Below, one piece after another: positions 50,531 to 57,265 of a DNA stretch of 57,265 bases (position 1 is the stretch's first letter; each line of letters starts with the position of its first letter). The notes beneath the pieces are model-generated. The model was not told the DNA's origin and did not search any database. It saw only the letters and a program-made list of their open reading frames with translations. The stretch lies in the NCBI GenBank assembly GCA_902778535.1, contig CACYYG010000042.1:1-57265 (forward strand), written 5' to 3'. A program made the position numbers and the translations under genes. The stretch is from an uncultured Prevotellaceae bacterium. Lineage in GTDB: Bacteria > Bacteroidota > Bacteroidia > Bacteroidales > Bacteroidaceae.

Positions 50531-50670
50531 AAAAGCGCTGGCGAGGTGATAACTTCCTTGCCGAAGAAGGCATCGGCGGCTTGTGTGCCAATCTGTTCGA
50601 TGAAATGGCGTGCAGCCTCGTGTATATGGCTAAGGTCCTGTGTCTTTATTTCAATGGTTATATGTAATGA
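50527..50670 (-). pseudogene. tsaE-like fragment with most of the gene missing
   Basis: Downstream of a -7 promoter element the frame reads ITIEIKTQDLSHIHEAARHF, then IEQIG, AADAFFGKEVITSP and stops in ATGA. TsaE, the tRNA threonylcarbamoyladenosine ATPase, begins with a similar helix, then FAFYGKMGAGKTTF and later ITSPTF. The fragment would lack the Walker A loop between FFGK and EVITSP and everything after ITSP, as if two deletions had occurred. No ATG, GTG or TTG lies in frame after the promoter. The tsaE assignment rests on short motifs and is tentative. Confidence 0.4.
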
Positions 50671-50674
50671 TACT

Positions 50675-50683
50675 GCAAAGTTA
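50675..50683 (-). promoter_or_regulatory. -7 promoter element for the tsaE remnant / metallopeptidase unit
   Basis: The minus strand reads TAACTTTGC. It would start transcription near 50668 and cover the fragment and the YgjP-like gene. Between here and 50890 no gene is seen; TTCAG-TTTTAAG-CTGAA (50775-50791) may be a weak terminator for the abi gene. Confidence 0.55.
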
Positions 50684-50890
50684 CGAAAAAAGTATGTAAC
50701 TAAAGACGGATTTTGGAGAATTAACGCAGAATAACCGTAAATAAAAGGCAAGACGGGGAAAATCGAGGAAGTTCAGTTTTAAGCTGAATGCAAATTTGGG
50801 AGGAATAAAGAAGTAGTTAGTTTTCTTATCCGTAACTCCAGAATCGTCAAAAGTAATGAGGTATGCTGAACTTTTATCATTCTGTATACT

Positions 50891-51787
50891 CTATAACTGC
50901 CAAAGGGGTTCCTGTCGCCAGTTTGACGGGAATCCCATCATGGCTGGATCTATTGACGGATTGCGAAGCAGCAATAGCTTGAGGTCGCCAACGAAAGTGT
51001 TGTTGGCGTCGATAGCATTCAGCCAATAGGCAATACAGCAGAGTTGGGCATATAGCGACTCTTCCCTGAATGTGAAGTTGGTAATCCACCTGTTGGGCAT
51101 TACTTGTGGTGTCGCTGGCTTCAAAGGATATGCACGATTCCATACTCTCGCATGGTGGGCACAATGATTACGCAGCGAGGTCAGACTTTCCAGCCAACTT
51201 GAAAGAAACTTGTGGTGATTCAGTCCAAACTCATGTGCAACATTATGTTTCAGTTGCGAATCATTGAAGTTGTTGAAGAGTTTTGAGAGTTCACCCAATG
51301 AAATCACCTCCAGCGTTTTCCAGACAGGCGGCAGGTCTGGATCAGAGTATTTGCGGAAGTGTTCACGGATATACCGCTCCTTAGAGCGACCGACTTCTTT
51401 TTTGATGGTGTCAAGGTTGGTCTGGAAACGCCTTTGATTTACAGCCTTTGTTTCATCCATAAACCAGAACGGACCACAAGTTGGGGCAAAGTGTTTGATG
51501 ACCTTTGATCTGACCGCCACCTCAATAGTCTGAATAGCCTTGAAGAGCAAAGCCTTCAAGTCCTTGTCGAAAAAGTAACAAGCTAATACCTCTTCAAAAT
51601 GACTGTTGGGAAGGAACTGATGAGTATGATGATCAGCTTCCAAATGAAACCAGTAGTCAGCCAATCGGAAGTAACTGATAGCATCAAGAGCTTGTTCTGC
51701 CTTATTGGTATCAGCAATCATCAGACCTCTGCCTTGCAGTGTCTGAATCTGCTGTGCCAGCGTCATTGCTTGTTTGGTATATCTCAT
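50891..51787 (-). CDS. Abi_2/AbiF-type HEPN abortive-infection protein
   Basis: This 298-residue protein is of the AbiD/AbiF (Abi_2) family, phage-defence toxins with an HEPN RNase fold. The family's conserved pieces are YFRLADYWFHLE, YFFDKDLKALLFKAIQTIEV, VWKTLEVISLGELSKLFNN and, at 206-211, the RNHCAH catalytic motif (R-x4-H) within SLRNHCAHHARVWNR. The start at 51787 (MRYTKQA) is used; the TTG 12 nt earlier lies in the leader RNA hairpin's tail. The leader carries a structured element like the AbiF RNA. Recent work links AbiF toxins and their RNAs to the origin of Cas13; that is established knowledge of the family, not seen here. Confidence 0.85.
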   Translation of the reverse strand: MRYTKQAMTLAQQIQTLQGRGLMIADTNKAEQALDAISYFRLADYWFHLEADHHTHQFLPNSHFEEVLACYFFDKDLKALLFKAIQTIEVAVRSKVIKHFAPTCGPFWFMDETKAVNQRRFQTNLDTIKKEVGRSKERYIREHFRKYSDPDLPPVWKTLEVISLGELSKLFNNFNDSQLKHNVAHEFGLNHHKFLSSWLESLTSLRNHCAHHARVWNRAYPLKPATPQVMPNRWITNFTFREESLYAQLCCIAYWLNAIDANNTFVGDLKLLLLRNPSIDPAMMGFPSNWRQEPLWQL

Positions 51788-51795
51788 GTCTATAT

Positions 51796-51851
51796 ACAAA
51801 AAATGTCCCGCTGGGTACGCTGTTCTTATGGGAAGCGGGCGGGATTTGTCG
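51796..51851 (-). ncRNA. AbiF-RNA-like structured leader or antitoxin RNA
   Basis: Between the promoter and the abi start the transcript folds: UCCCGC (51844-51839) pairs with GCGGGA (51811-51806), an inner CGCU (51837-51834) pairs with AGCG (51821-51818), and six U residues follow (51803-51798), like a terminator. This matches the kind of RNA (abiF motif) reported upstream of abiF genes, which may act as an antitoxin and attenuator. I recognise it by position and shape, not by alignment. Confidence 0.6.
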
Positions 51852-51853
51852 TT

Positions 51854-51862
51854 GCAAAGTTA
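51854..51862 (-). promoter_or_regulatory. Promoter of the abi RNA and gene
   Basis: The minus strand reads TAACTTTGC. A start about 7 nt later (near 51848) would put the whole hairpin into a short RNA, with read-through producing the abi mRNA. Confidence 0.6.
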
Positions 51863-51998
51863 GGCATTTTTCTTTTAACTTCCAAGTTTTTTGAGGCTTT
51901 TCCGCTATTTTTCGCTCAAAAAGTGGTTTCACAAGCCTTGTGAAAGGTTATTTTTATTCTTTTTTGGGGTAAAGCGATACAAATTCCTAAAAATTTCG

Positions 51999-52006
51999 TA
52001 TCTTTG
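51999..52006 (+). promoter_or_regulatory. Promoter of the unidentified structured RNA
   Basis: TATCTTTG followed by CAG matches the -7 consensus. It is divergent from the abi promoter, 137 bp away, and precedes 360 nt without a credible ORF. Confidence 0.6.
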
Positions 52007-52012
52007 CAGTGT

Positions 52013-52371
52013 TTTCGGAACCGTACCAGTTTGCTGGCTTACTGCCATCGGGAAGTAAGAATGCCGAAGCCCAAGGGTGGAGGCTGCGGGACGGGAACCT
52101 ATATATAGGAAAGGCGTTACTTGACGCTTTGTGCTTGACGCATCGGAATCTGGCAGTTCCAAACTAGTAGTCAGGAATCAAAGCAACAATGACGCTCATG
52201 GATATGTAGTATCCGACATTGGTCTGCTGACAGCCATTATTGGCTTCGATGCAGTCATAGCCGTTTATATACATATCGGCGTGGGCTTCGGCGTTGCTCG
52301 TTCAACTACTAGGGCGATGCCAGAGCCTCGATGCGTGGGACGAGTGACAGGAAGGTTCCCACGCTTCTTTT
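52013..52371 (+). ncRNA. Candidate structured non-coding RNA, about 360 nt, unidentified
   Basis: A promoter (51999) and an intrinsic terminator (GCGTGGGA 52333-52340 with TCCCACGC 52357-52364, then TTCTTTT) bound this unit. Many local hairpins are visible: CCAG-TTTG-CTGG, CTTACT/AGTAAG, AGCC/GGCT, CCTA-TATA-TAGG, GGATA/TATCC and AGCC-ATTATT-GGCT. Exact long-range complements are GCCGAAGCCC (52063) with GGGCTTCGGC (52283), CTAGTAG (52164) with CTACTAG (52306), and ACGCATCG (52138) with CGATGCGT (52329). The second pair lies in the loop of GGCGTTGC/GCGATGCC, a pseudoknot. RNase P and tmRNA hallmarks were looked for and not found. Confidence 0.6.
52333..52371 (+). terminator. Terminator of the structured RNA
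   Basis: An 8-bp GC-rich stem (GCGTGGGA/TCCCACGC) with a 16-nt loop is followed by TTCTTTTATG. Its left arm overlaps CGATGCGT, which can pair instead with 52138-52145, so two exclusive folds are possible. Confidence 0.7.
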
Positions 52372-52443
52372 ATGTGTAGCCTAACCCTTATTTGACAACC
52401 GCCATTCATTGGGAGTCTGTTTGGCATAAATGCTCAGTGAAGT

Positions 52444-52626
52444 ATGAGTGTAAAGTTAGGCATAGACTTCGACGATGAAGTCCGTCCAGTATTTATTAAG
52501 GGTGAAACAAAGAATGGCGTGTTTCATGTCAGAACTGAAGACTTCGAAACATACCCAGACCTTTCAGATTCAGATCGAAAAGATATTAGGAATGTTCTTA
52601 GAAACAGTAACGTAGTAATTGATTAG
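52444..52626 (+). CDS. Small hypothetical protein
   Basis: The 60-residue acidic product (MSVKLGIDFDDEVRPVFIKG at the start, then DRKDIRNVLRNSNVVID) is in the same direction as the lipoprotein genes after it, 14 bp before the next start. It has no signal peptide, membrane segment or known motif. Codon use and the ATG context look reasonable, so it is likely real, but no family is recognised. Confidence 0.5.
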   Translation: MSVKLGIDFDDEVRPVFIKGETKNGVFHVRTEDFETYPDLSDSDRKDIRNVLRNSNVVID

Positions 52627-52640
52627 AAGCTTTATTGGAT

Positions 52641-53474
52641 ATGAAAAGGGGATTCATTGTTTCAGTGGCGATTTTGACGTTATTGTCAATACTGTGTGCC
52701 TGTAGTAATAAAAAAGCAATTGCAGATAAAAGATGTCCTGCTTTAGTTGAAAAAGCAGAGTATTATAATGCGCAAACAGCCAATGGTACCAAGGAAGGAC
52801 CTATGGGTATGAGGATGAGTGTCGAATATGTTGACTCCGTATATCGTATTATTCAAATCGTTGATGAAAGCATTATACCGACTGAAAAGATAAAAATGTT
52901 CTTAGGGAACATGAAGCAAAATATGATAGTTGGAATCTCGTCATCCTCTGGTTCGGAAAGACGTGACTACCAGCAGATGGTTGACTATCGCGTTACATTC
53001 GAGCATGTTGTAAAAAGCAAGAGCACAGGCAACGTAATAGTTCGTAACACAATGACACCAGATGAAATTGCAGACGCTCTTGAAAAGCAATTAACTCCTT
53101 TGGATGAATTGAAAATGAATGTGACTACACAAAAAGGCACATTGCCAAGGGAGATGGAAGCAGGATACACGATGAATAGTATTTCATGTTCAGATGGAGT
53201 GGTCAACATCGAGATAATCGTAGATGAAAACATGAAGGATTTTGATGAAGCCACAAAACTCAAGGCTTGGTCAAAGGCAGAACAGGCTGTTACCTTGGCA
53301 GACCTAACAACGGGTTTGACTTTCTGGAGTGTTGCTGCTCAAGTTCCTGCGGAGTTTGATTTTCATTTCATCAGCTCAATAGGCAAGAACGATTTACACA
53401 TACGATTCTCGAAAGATGAGGTGGTTCAGTATAACGAGGTAATGAAGAGAATAAAAGACCAACAATATAAATAG
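52641..53474 (+). CDS. Putative lipoprotein, unknown function
   Basis: The 277-residue protein has a lipoprotein signal (MKRGFIVSVAILTLLSILCAC; lipobox near Cys 21). The mature part is hydrophilic with alternating strands and helices, including VEYVDSVYRIIQIVDESIIP and VWSVAAQVPAEFDF-like FWSVAAQVPAEFDFHFISS. No family was recognised. It is AT-rich compared with the ribosomal region and is probably co-transcribed with its neighbours. ATG 52641 is used rather than the TTG two codons before. Confidence 0.7.
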   Translation: MKRGFIVSVAILTLLSILCACSNKKAIADKRCPALVEKAEYYNAQTANGTKEGPMGMRMSVEYVDSVYRIIQIVDESIIPTEKIKMFLGNMKQNMIVGISSSSGSERRDYQQMVDYRVTFEHVVKSKSTGNVIVRNTMTPDEIADALEKQLTPLDELKMNVTTQKGTLPREMEAGYTMNSISCSDGVVNIEIIVDENMKDFDEATKLKAWSKAEQAVTLADLTTGLTFWSVAAQVPAEFDFHFISSIGKNDLHIRFSKDEVVQYNEVMKRIKDQQYK

Positions 53475-53483
53475 GAGGTTGTT

Positions 53484-54773
53484 ATGTATTGTAGATATTG
53501 TGGGAAGGAACTCCCTAATGATTCCAACTTCTGCCCAAATTGTGGGAAGAAGCAGAAAGATGAAGGCTCTGTAAGAAAAACGAGCCTTGAATACATTCTG
53601 AAAGAACACAAGAAACTTTCATATGCCTATTTAGTGTGGCTTTTACTACATCTTACTCTATTTCTAAGTTCCACTAAAAATAACCCTGACGGTTTTTATC
53701 CGTGGAACAAGTCTATAAGCTATCTGTTAGGTGGTGGCTCGTATTATCGTTTCTCTTTGTTGGATGAGTATAATGTTTACGACTTCTCTGAGTTCTTTTT
53801 CTATACAATTGTTTTGCCAATTGTAATCTTTGGAATTATTAGACTATATCCGATGGTTTTGCCATCATTGAATAAATTGAAAGACAACTATAAAAAATGG
53901 CAAGAATCGAACGCAAAGAAAATAGACGAATATCAGGGTAACATTTCGGCATACAAAGCGCAACAAAATGAAGAAACCATTGTTGAACCTGTTCAAATTA
54001 GCCCTATTGTAAAAGATGTGGCAATACCTGAACAGCAAGAATCGGAGGTGGATAGTGAAGAGGCTGACATAAAGGGGGAAAGTGGCTCTGACACAGATGT
54101 TCTGCAACAAGAAGTACAGCTGCAAAACGAGGCGTCCCTTGTAGAAACCGAGAAAGAAGTAAAAAAGATGCCATTACTCACAAGGTTCGTTGGCAGTATC
54201 ATTGACAAAATTTTCATACTCATTATCTTCGTTGTTGGTTTTACTGCCATTAGCCCCTATGGAGCACCTGGAAAGATGGGAACATATATAGGATTACGTA
54301 ATACACCACTAGATCTTTACGAATATATTGATAAATCTCAAATGAATAGCTATGGTACTTATAACGATGGAGTCAGCCGGTATTATCAAGATATGGAACG
54401 ATTAGCAAATGACCCTCCACACATCGGCTCAACTTTGGAATTAGATATGAGTATTACTTTCACATTCATACTTCTAAACTTGCTCTTCTATATCATATTT
54501 GAATCCATACTATCCGCATCCCCAGGTAAACGCATGCTCGGAGGAGTGATTCTTGACAGCGCAGATGATAAGATTAGCTTTGGAAAGGCACTGACGAGAG
54601 GATTATGTGGTGGAGCCTTGATGGCAGGTACATACTTCTTACTACATTTGCAAGGAGGGTTAACTAACACAGTTGTTGTGGTTGTGTTCTTTCTCTTGTT
54701 AGATTTGCCTGTACTTTTCACCAAGAAGTCTCTGCTCGATTTGTGTACGGGAACGACTTATGCAAAAAGATAA
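53484..54773 (+). CDS. Zinc-ribbon and RDD domain membrane protein
   Basis: This is a 429-residue protein with three parts. Residues 1-25 form a zinc ribbon with four Cys (C3, C6, C17, C20; YCRYCGKE and FCPNCGKK). Two membrane segments lie around 50-65 and 105-130, followed by a charged Glu/Gln-rich stretch to about 225. An RDD domain with membrane helices fills 230-429 (LLTRFVGSIIDKIFILIIFV; SPGKRMLGGVILDSADDKIS; FTKKSLLDLCTGTTYAKR). RDD proteins are poorly understood; some act as ion exchangers. It is 9 bp after the lipoprotein gene. Confidence 0.83.
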   Translation: MYCRYCGKELPNDSNFCPNCGKKQKDEGSVRKTSLEYILKEHKKLSYAYLVWLLLHLTLFLSSTKNNPDGFYPWNKSISYLLGGGSYYRFSLLDEYNVYDFSEFFFYTIVLPIVIFGIIRLYPMVLPSLNKLKDNYKKWQESNAKKIDEYQGNISAYKAQQNEETIVEPVQISPIVKDVAIPEQQESEVDSEEADIKGESGSDTDVLQQEVQLQNEASLVETEKEVKKMPLLTRFVGSIIDKIFILIIFVVGFTAISPYGAPGKMGTYIGLRNTPLDLYEYIDKSQMNSYGTYNDGVSRYYQDMERLANDPPHIGSTLELDMSITFTFILLNLLFYIIFESILSASPGKRMLGGVILDSADDKISFGKALTRGLCGGALMAGTYFLLHLQGGLTNTVVVVVFFLLLDLPVLFTKKSLLDLCTGTTYAKR

Positions 54774-54788
54774 CAAAGGAATACCAAT

Positions 54789-55388
54789 ATGAAACGAGTT
54801 TTTTTGATTCTACCATTATTTGCCACCATCCTTTTTTCTGGATGCTGGGAATCTAAACATGTAAGTGATGTTGAGCTATATGGTAACACCTTTATTCACG
54901 TTGGATATGAGGATTTTTCTGCTCCAGACAGCTGGGTAACTCATAATTTGTTCGATAGCGCCTTTCAAATCAAGTTGCCTCCATATATGCGCAATACAGA
55001 AAGCTATCCAATGAGAGATGGCTGTGCCAGCACAATATTTATGTACCGTGATACTACCGACGCTGACGAATACCACTATGGAAGAATTGGCATTGATTAT
55101 TACTACCACGGCTTTGGTGATTTCAACAAAGCAGATGAATATATATCCTATTCTGATCAAGAGAAAACCCTTGCGCCTGTCGTTAGTAGAGCATTAAGTG
55201 GTGGACAAAAGATATTAGATTATACAGTTCCTGATGGTGAATTGTTGAATGGCCCCTTTTATGATTCTCACCACATTTATGACCGCAAGTTCTTTTATGC
55301 CTACGATGCATATTACAGACGGGAAGGACACACCAGAGGCTGCATTAATGACAGTATCTTTCCACGACAAAGATTCTGTACTCTTTGA
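54789..55388 (+). CDS. Putative lipoprotein with a frameshift near its C-terminus
   Basis: The product opens with a lipoprotein signal (MKRVFLILPLFATILFSGCW, Cys 19). The intact frame gives 199 residues, but near 55320-55335 the natural continuation moves to the +1 frame: KDTPEAALMTVSFHDKDSVL then FDNLFNVVKTFKWAKYNE, stopping at 55440. The in-frame tail (RGCINDSIFPRQRFCTL) looks like nonsense. A full protein would be about 216 residues. A one-base gain or two-base loss explains it; sequencing error or a recent mutation cannot be told apart. No family was recognised. Confidence 0.65.
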   Translation: MKRVFLILPLFATILFSGCWESKHVSDVELYGNTFIHVGYEDFSAPDSWVTHNLFDSAFQIKLPPYMRNTESYPMRDGCASTIFMYRDTTDADEYHYGRIGIDYYYHGFGDFNKADEYISYSDQEKTLAPVVSRALSGGQKILDYTVPDGELLNGPFYDSHHIYDRKFFYAYDAYYRREGHTRGCINDSIFPRQRFCTL

Positions 55389-55485
55389 TAACCTATTTAA
55401 TGTTGTCAAGACATTTAAGTGGGCAAAATATAACGAATAATAAAGCAACACATCTCCATCAATGTATATTCAAAATGTATCGATT

Positions 55486-56703
55486 ATGAAAAAGTTAGTC
55501 CGTATCATTTTTGCTCTTTTCGTTTGTGCCCTTTTTTTCTCCTGTCAGAATTACAAGTATCGTGATATGGATCTTTATCCTATCATGGAGAATGGCCTCT
55601 ATGGATTTATAGACACATTAGGGAATAAGGTTGTAATCCCCCAATACATCTGCGTATCTAATTTTGAAAATCATTTGGCAGCTGCCGTGATTGATACTTT
55701 CTACGCATATCGTTCAGATAGTACGATGCACAAATTGGGATTGGGTTATGCAGAAGAAGTTCCCGTAGAACGTTTCCTATATGTGCGATATGGATACATA
55801 AACATTGAAAATGAATTTGTAATACCACCCAAATTGTTAAGGCGCTTTAAGGTAGATAACAAGCAAAATGTTCTTGCTTCTGGCTTGGAAAATGCATCTG
55901 CTGCACTCTCTTTTCATGAAGGCATGGCAGCATATCAAGATTCTGTTACCTTCTTGTTTGGCTTCGTGGATACATTAGGGCATCAGAAGGTTCCTGCCTT
56001 ATATTACAATTATAAAGATTTCTCTACAGGCAAAGCCGCTGTACAGATATTCAAATGTAATGATGAAGAGCCTGTTACCGATGCATGTTTCAAATGGGGC
56101 TACATAGGTAAAGACGGAGAAAGAAAGTCGGATTTTGTTTATATGAACTTGTCTTCATGTGTAAATGGGCGTTCATTTGGCTCAATGTGGTCTTTGGCTA
56201 AAGATCAAGAAAAGCATACCGTGGTTAGACAAAATGAAAATGGTGAACTTGAATTTGAAGAACCCGACATTGACGATAGTATGCCAATACAATCAATTGT
56301 AACAGTTTTGTTAGATGAAAATGGGAAAGTGATAAATAATAACCTGCCATCTATCTATCATTATTATGATTATACCGAAGACGGGGTAGCTGTTGCGGAA
56401 AGACAGGGAGCAGAAGTTTTTGGGCCAGACTTAAAATTCTTAGATAAAGAAGGGAAGTATCTAGAACCACGTGATGTTAATAATCCGAAGTCCATGTATA
56501 TTGGGATAGTTCCAGATGAATATCGTTTCTTTGACGTAACAGCAATGTCAGAAGGATATGCAGGTGTTATGGGAAATGATGGTAAATGGATTTTTGTCGA
56601 TAAGAACTTGAATGTTTATGCTCCTATTAACGATACCACTTACGATGATGTAAAGGTGTTCCATAATGGACTTGTTGGCGTTTGTCAAAATGGGATTGGG
56701 TAG
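55486..56703 (+). CDS. WG-repeat lipoprotein, frameshifted at the end
   Basis: The protein has a lipoprotein signal (MKKLVRIIFALFVCALFFSC) and WG/KWG-type beta repeats such as GLYGFIDTLGNKVVIPQY, FGFVDTLGHQKVPALY, KWGYIGKDGERKSDFVY and GKWIFVDKNLNVYAP. Such proteins are probably surface or periplasmic repeat scaffolds. The frame stops at GVCQNGIG. In another frame the repeat goes on as WDWVGNAGKHLMKVAQVDKK to a stop at 56828, which one missing G in ATGGGATT (56690-56697) would explain. The start at 55486 is set by the signal peptide. Confidence 0.78.
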   Translation: MKKLVRIIFALFVCALFFSCQNYKYRDMDLYPIMENGLYGFIDTLGNKVVIPQYICVSNFENHLAAAVIDTFYAYRSDSTMHKLGLGYAEEVPVERFLYVRYGYINIENEFVIPPKLLRRFKVDNKQNVLASGLENASAALSFHEGMAAYQDSVTFLFGFVDTLGHQKVPALYYNYKDFSTGKAAVQIFKCNDEEPVTDACFKWGYIGKDGERKSDFVYMNLSSCVNGRSFGSMWSLAKDQEKHTVVRQNENGELEFEEPDIDDSMPIQSIVTVLLDENGKVINNNLPSIYHYYDYTEDGVAVAERQGAEVFGPDLKFLDKEGKYLEPRDVNNPKSMYIGIVPDEYRFFDVTAMSEGYAGVMGNDGKWIFVDKNLNVYAPINDTTYDDVKVFHNGLVGVCQNGIG

Positions 56704-56828
56704 GAAATGCAGGGAAACATCTTATGAAGGTGGCTCAAGTAGACAAAAAATCTCACATGGTGATAGAGTCATATATAAATAGAAGAGATTCTATCGTATG
56801 GCAAAGAATTGACAATAGAAATAAATAG
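56697..56828 (+). pseudogene. Displaced C-terminal end of the WG-repeat gene
   Basis: Read in the frame shifted by +2 (one base missing) from the preceding ORF, this encodes WDWVGNAGKHLMKVAQVDKK and ends IVWQRIDNRNK before TAG. The first part completes the last WG repeat, so it belongs to the gene at 55486. Confidence 0.6.
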
Positions 56829-56837
56829 CAAGTTATT

Positions 56838-57265
56838 ATGCGAAAAATTCCATTCATAACACTTCTGATTATATGCTTTGTCATTTCCATAATGGCACAG
56901 GCTCAATCAACAATCTATTCATGTAATGGAAAGTATCGAATTGAGTTGCCAAACAAATTGGAATTGCAATCGTCAGAACTAAATAGTTTCAGAAACATTG
57001 CTGCTCAGAATAAAAAGCCACAAATAAATAATGCAGACGTAAAATCAGCCTACAACAAATATTGTCGGGTCATCATTGAATATTTCAAAGAAGATAGAAG
57101 CGACCCCACTTATGGTAGGGGTGATCCCATCATCGTTGATAGGGATGTTCTATATGCTATAAATGATGCTGCAAAAGAGAACTGTCGAGTTTCAGGAACG
57201 CCACTAATGAAGATTATATCTACAGAATCTATGGTGATAAATGGTTTTCCTGTACTATATTATTC
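56838..57265 (+). CDS. Exported protein of unknown function (partial, runs off the window)
   Basis: The frame is open from ATG 56838 to the window end, 142 complete codons. It opens with a signal peptide (MRKIPFITLLIICFVISIMA QAQ). The visible part (YRIELPNKLELQSSELNSF; VIIEYFKEDRSDPTYGRGD) recalls small Bacteroides proteins that read out peptidyl-substrate-like domains, but no family is recognised. It continues the run of envelope proteins. Confidence 0.65.
   Translation, partial: MRKIPFITLLIICFVISIMAQAQSTIYSCNGKYRIELPNKLELQSSELNSFRNIAAQNKKPQINNADVKSAYNKYCRVIIEYFKEDRSDPTYGRGDPIIVDRDVLYAINDAAKENCRVSGTPLMKIISTESMVINGFPVLYY

Noticed and set aside
52013-52371. RNase P RNA or tmRNA
   Set aside because: No GAGGAAAGTCC-type RNase P core and no tmRNA tag reading frame or TTCGATTC...CCA end was found on either strand.
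52131-52379. 82-residue ORF inside the structured RNA
   Set aside because: It spans the terminator hairpin, its peptide resembles no family, and the pairing pattern explains the sequence better.

Overview
The window looks like a chromosomal segment of a Bacteroidales bacterium, most likely Prevotellaceae. Many genes are preceded by the phylum's -7 promoter element (TAnnTTTG), several with a matching -33 TTG. Gene content also fits: a fused ThrA next to the phosphoglycerate mutase ApgM, a DUF4835 protein, agmatine-to-putrescine genes, a LemA/TPM pair and a GH2 enzyme with a T9SS-like tail. No tRNA or rRNA gene was seen.

Region 1 (1-8.5 kb): a DcuB-type C4-dicarboxylate carrier, a VWA protein divergent from a sigma-like/macro-like fusion, a GNAT acetyltransferase, aguB-aguA (agmatine to putrescine) and thrA. 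Region 2 (8.5-25.7 kb): a 422-bp dispersed element, then apgM, a DUF4835 protein, GH8 oligoxylanase, GH2 beta-galactosidase and a mannitol dehydrogenase/fructuronate reductase. A three-copy 22-nt iteron array precedes a TolC-MacA-MacB efflux operon, followed by an AEC carrier and thrC. The threonine set thrA/apgM/thrC is therefore split by about 14 kb. Region 3 (25.7-34.1 kb, minus strand): purC, menG, aroE, TPM, LemA, purM, a degenerate ABC ATPase and its permease, then terC. TerC is bracketed by two tandem-repeat arrays and the second, inverted copy of the 422-bp element.

Region 4 (35.1-49.97 kb) is the S10-spc-alpha cluster from rplC to rplQ with secY, map, infA and rpmJ. It starts at rplC with no rpsJ in front. 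rplB and rpsQ carry internal deletions of about 95 and 110 nt that shift frame, and rplC lacks about 19 conserved residues in frame. aguA and a tsaE-like remnant show similar losses. Because the ribosomal genes are essential, assembly or consensus error is the first explanation to test.

Region 5 (50-57.3 kb) is accessory and AT-richer: a YgjP-type metallopeptidase, an Abi_2/AbiF-type HEPN protein with a structured leader resembling the AbiF RNA, and, divergent from it, a promoter-to-terminator unit of about 360 nt that appears to encode a highly structured RNA I cannot identify. A run of lipoproteins, a zinc-ribbon/RDD membrane protein and a WG-repeat protein follows, two of them with single-base-type frameshifts.

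The strongest themes are: (i) the candidate structured RNA at 52.0-52.37 kb beside the AbiF-like toxin/RNA locus; (ii) short palindromic or low-complexity elements inserted in frame into several housekeeping genes; (iii) the 422-bp inverted element pair and the two hairpin-ended tandem arrays around terC; (iv) repeated internal deletions in conserved genes.
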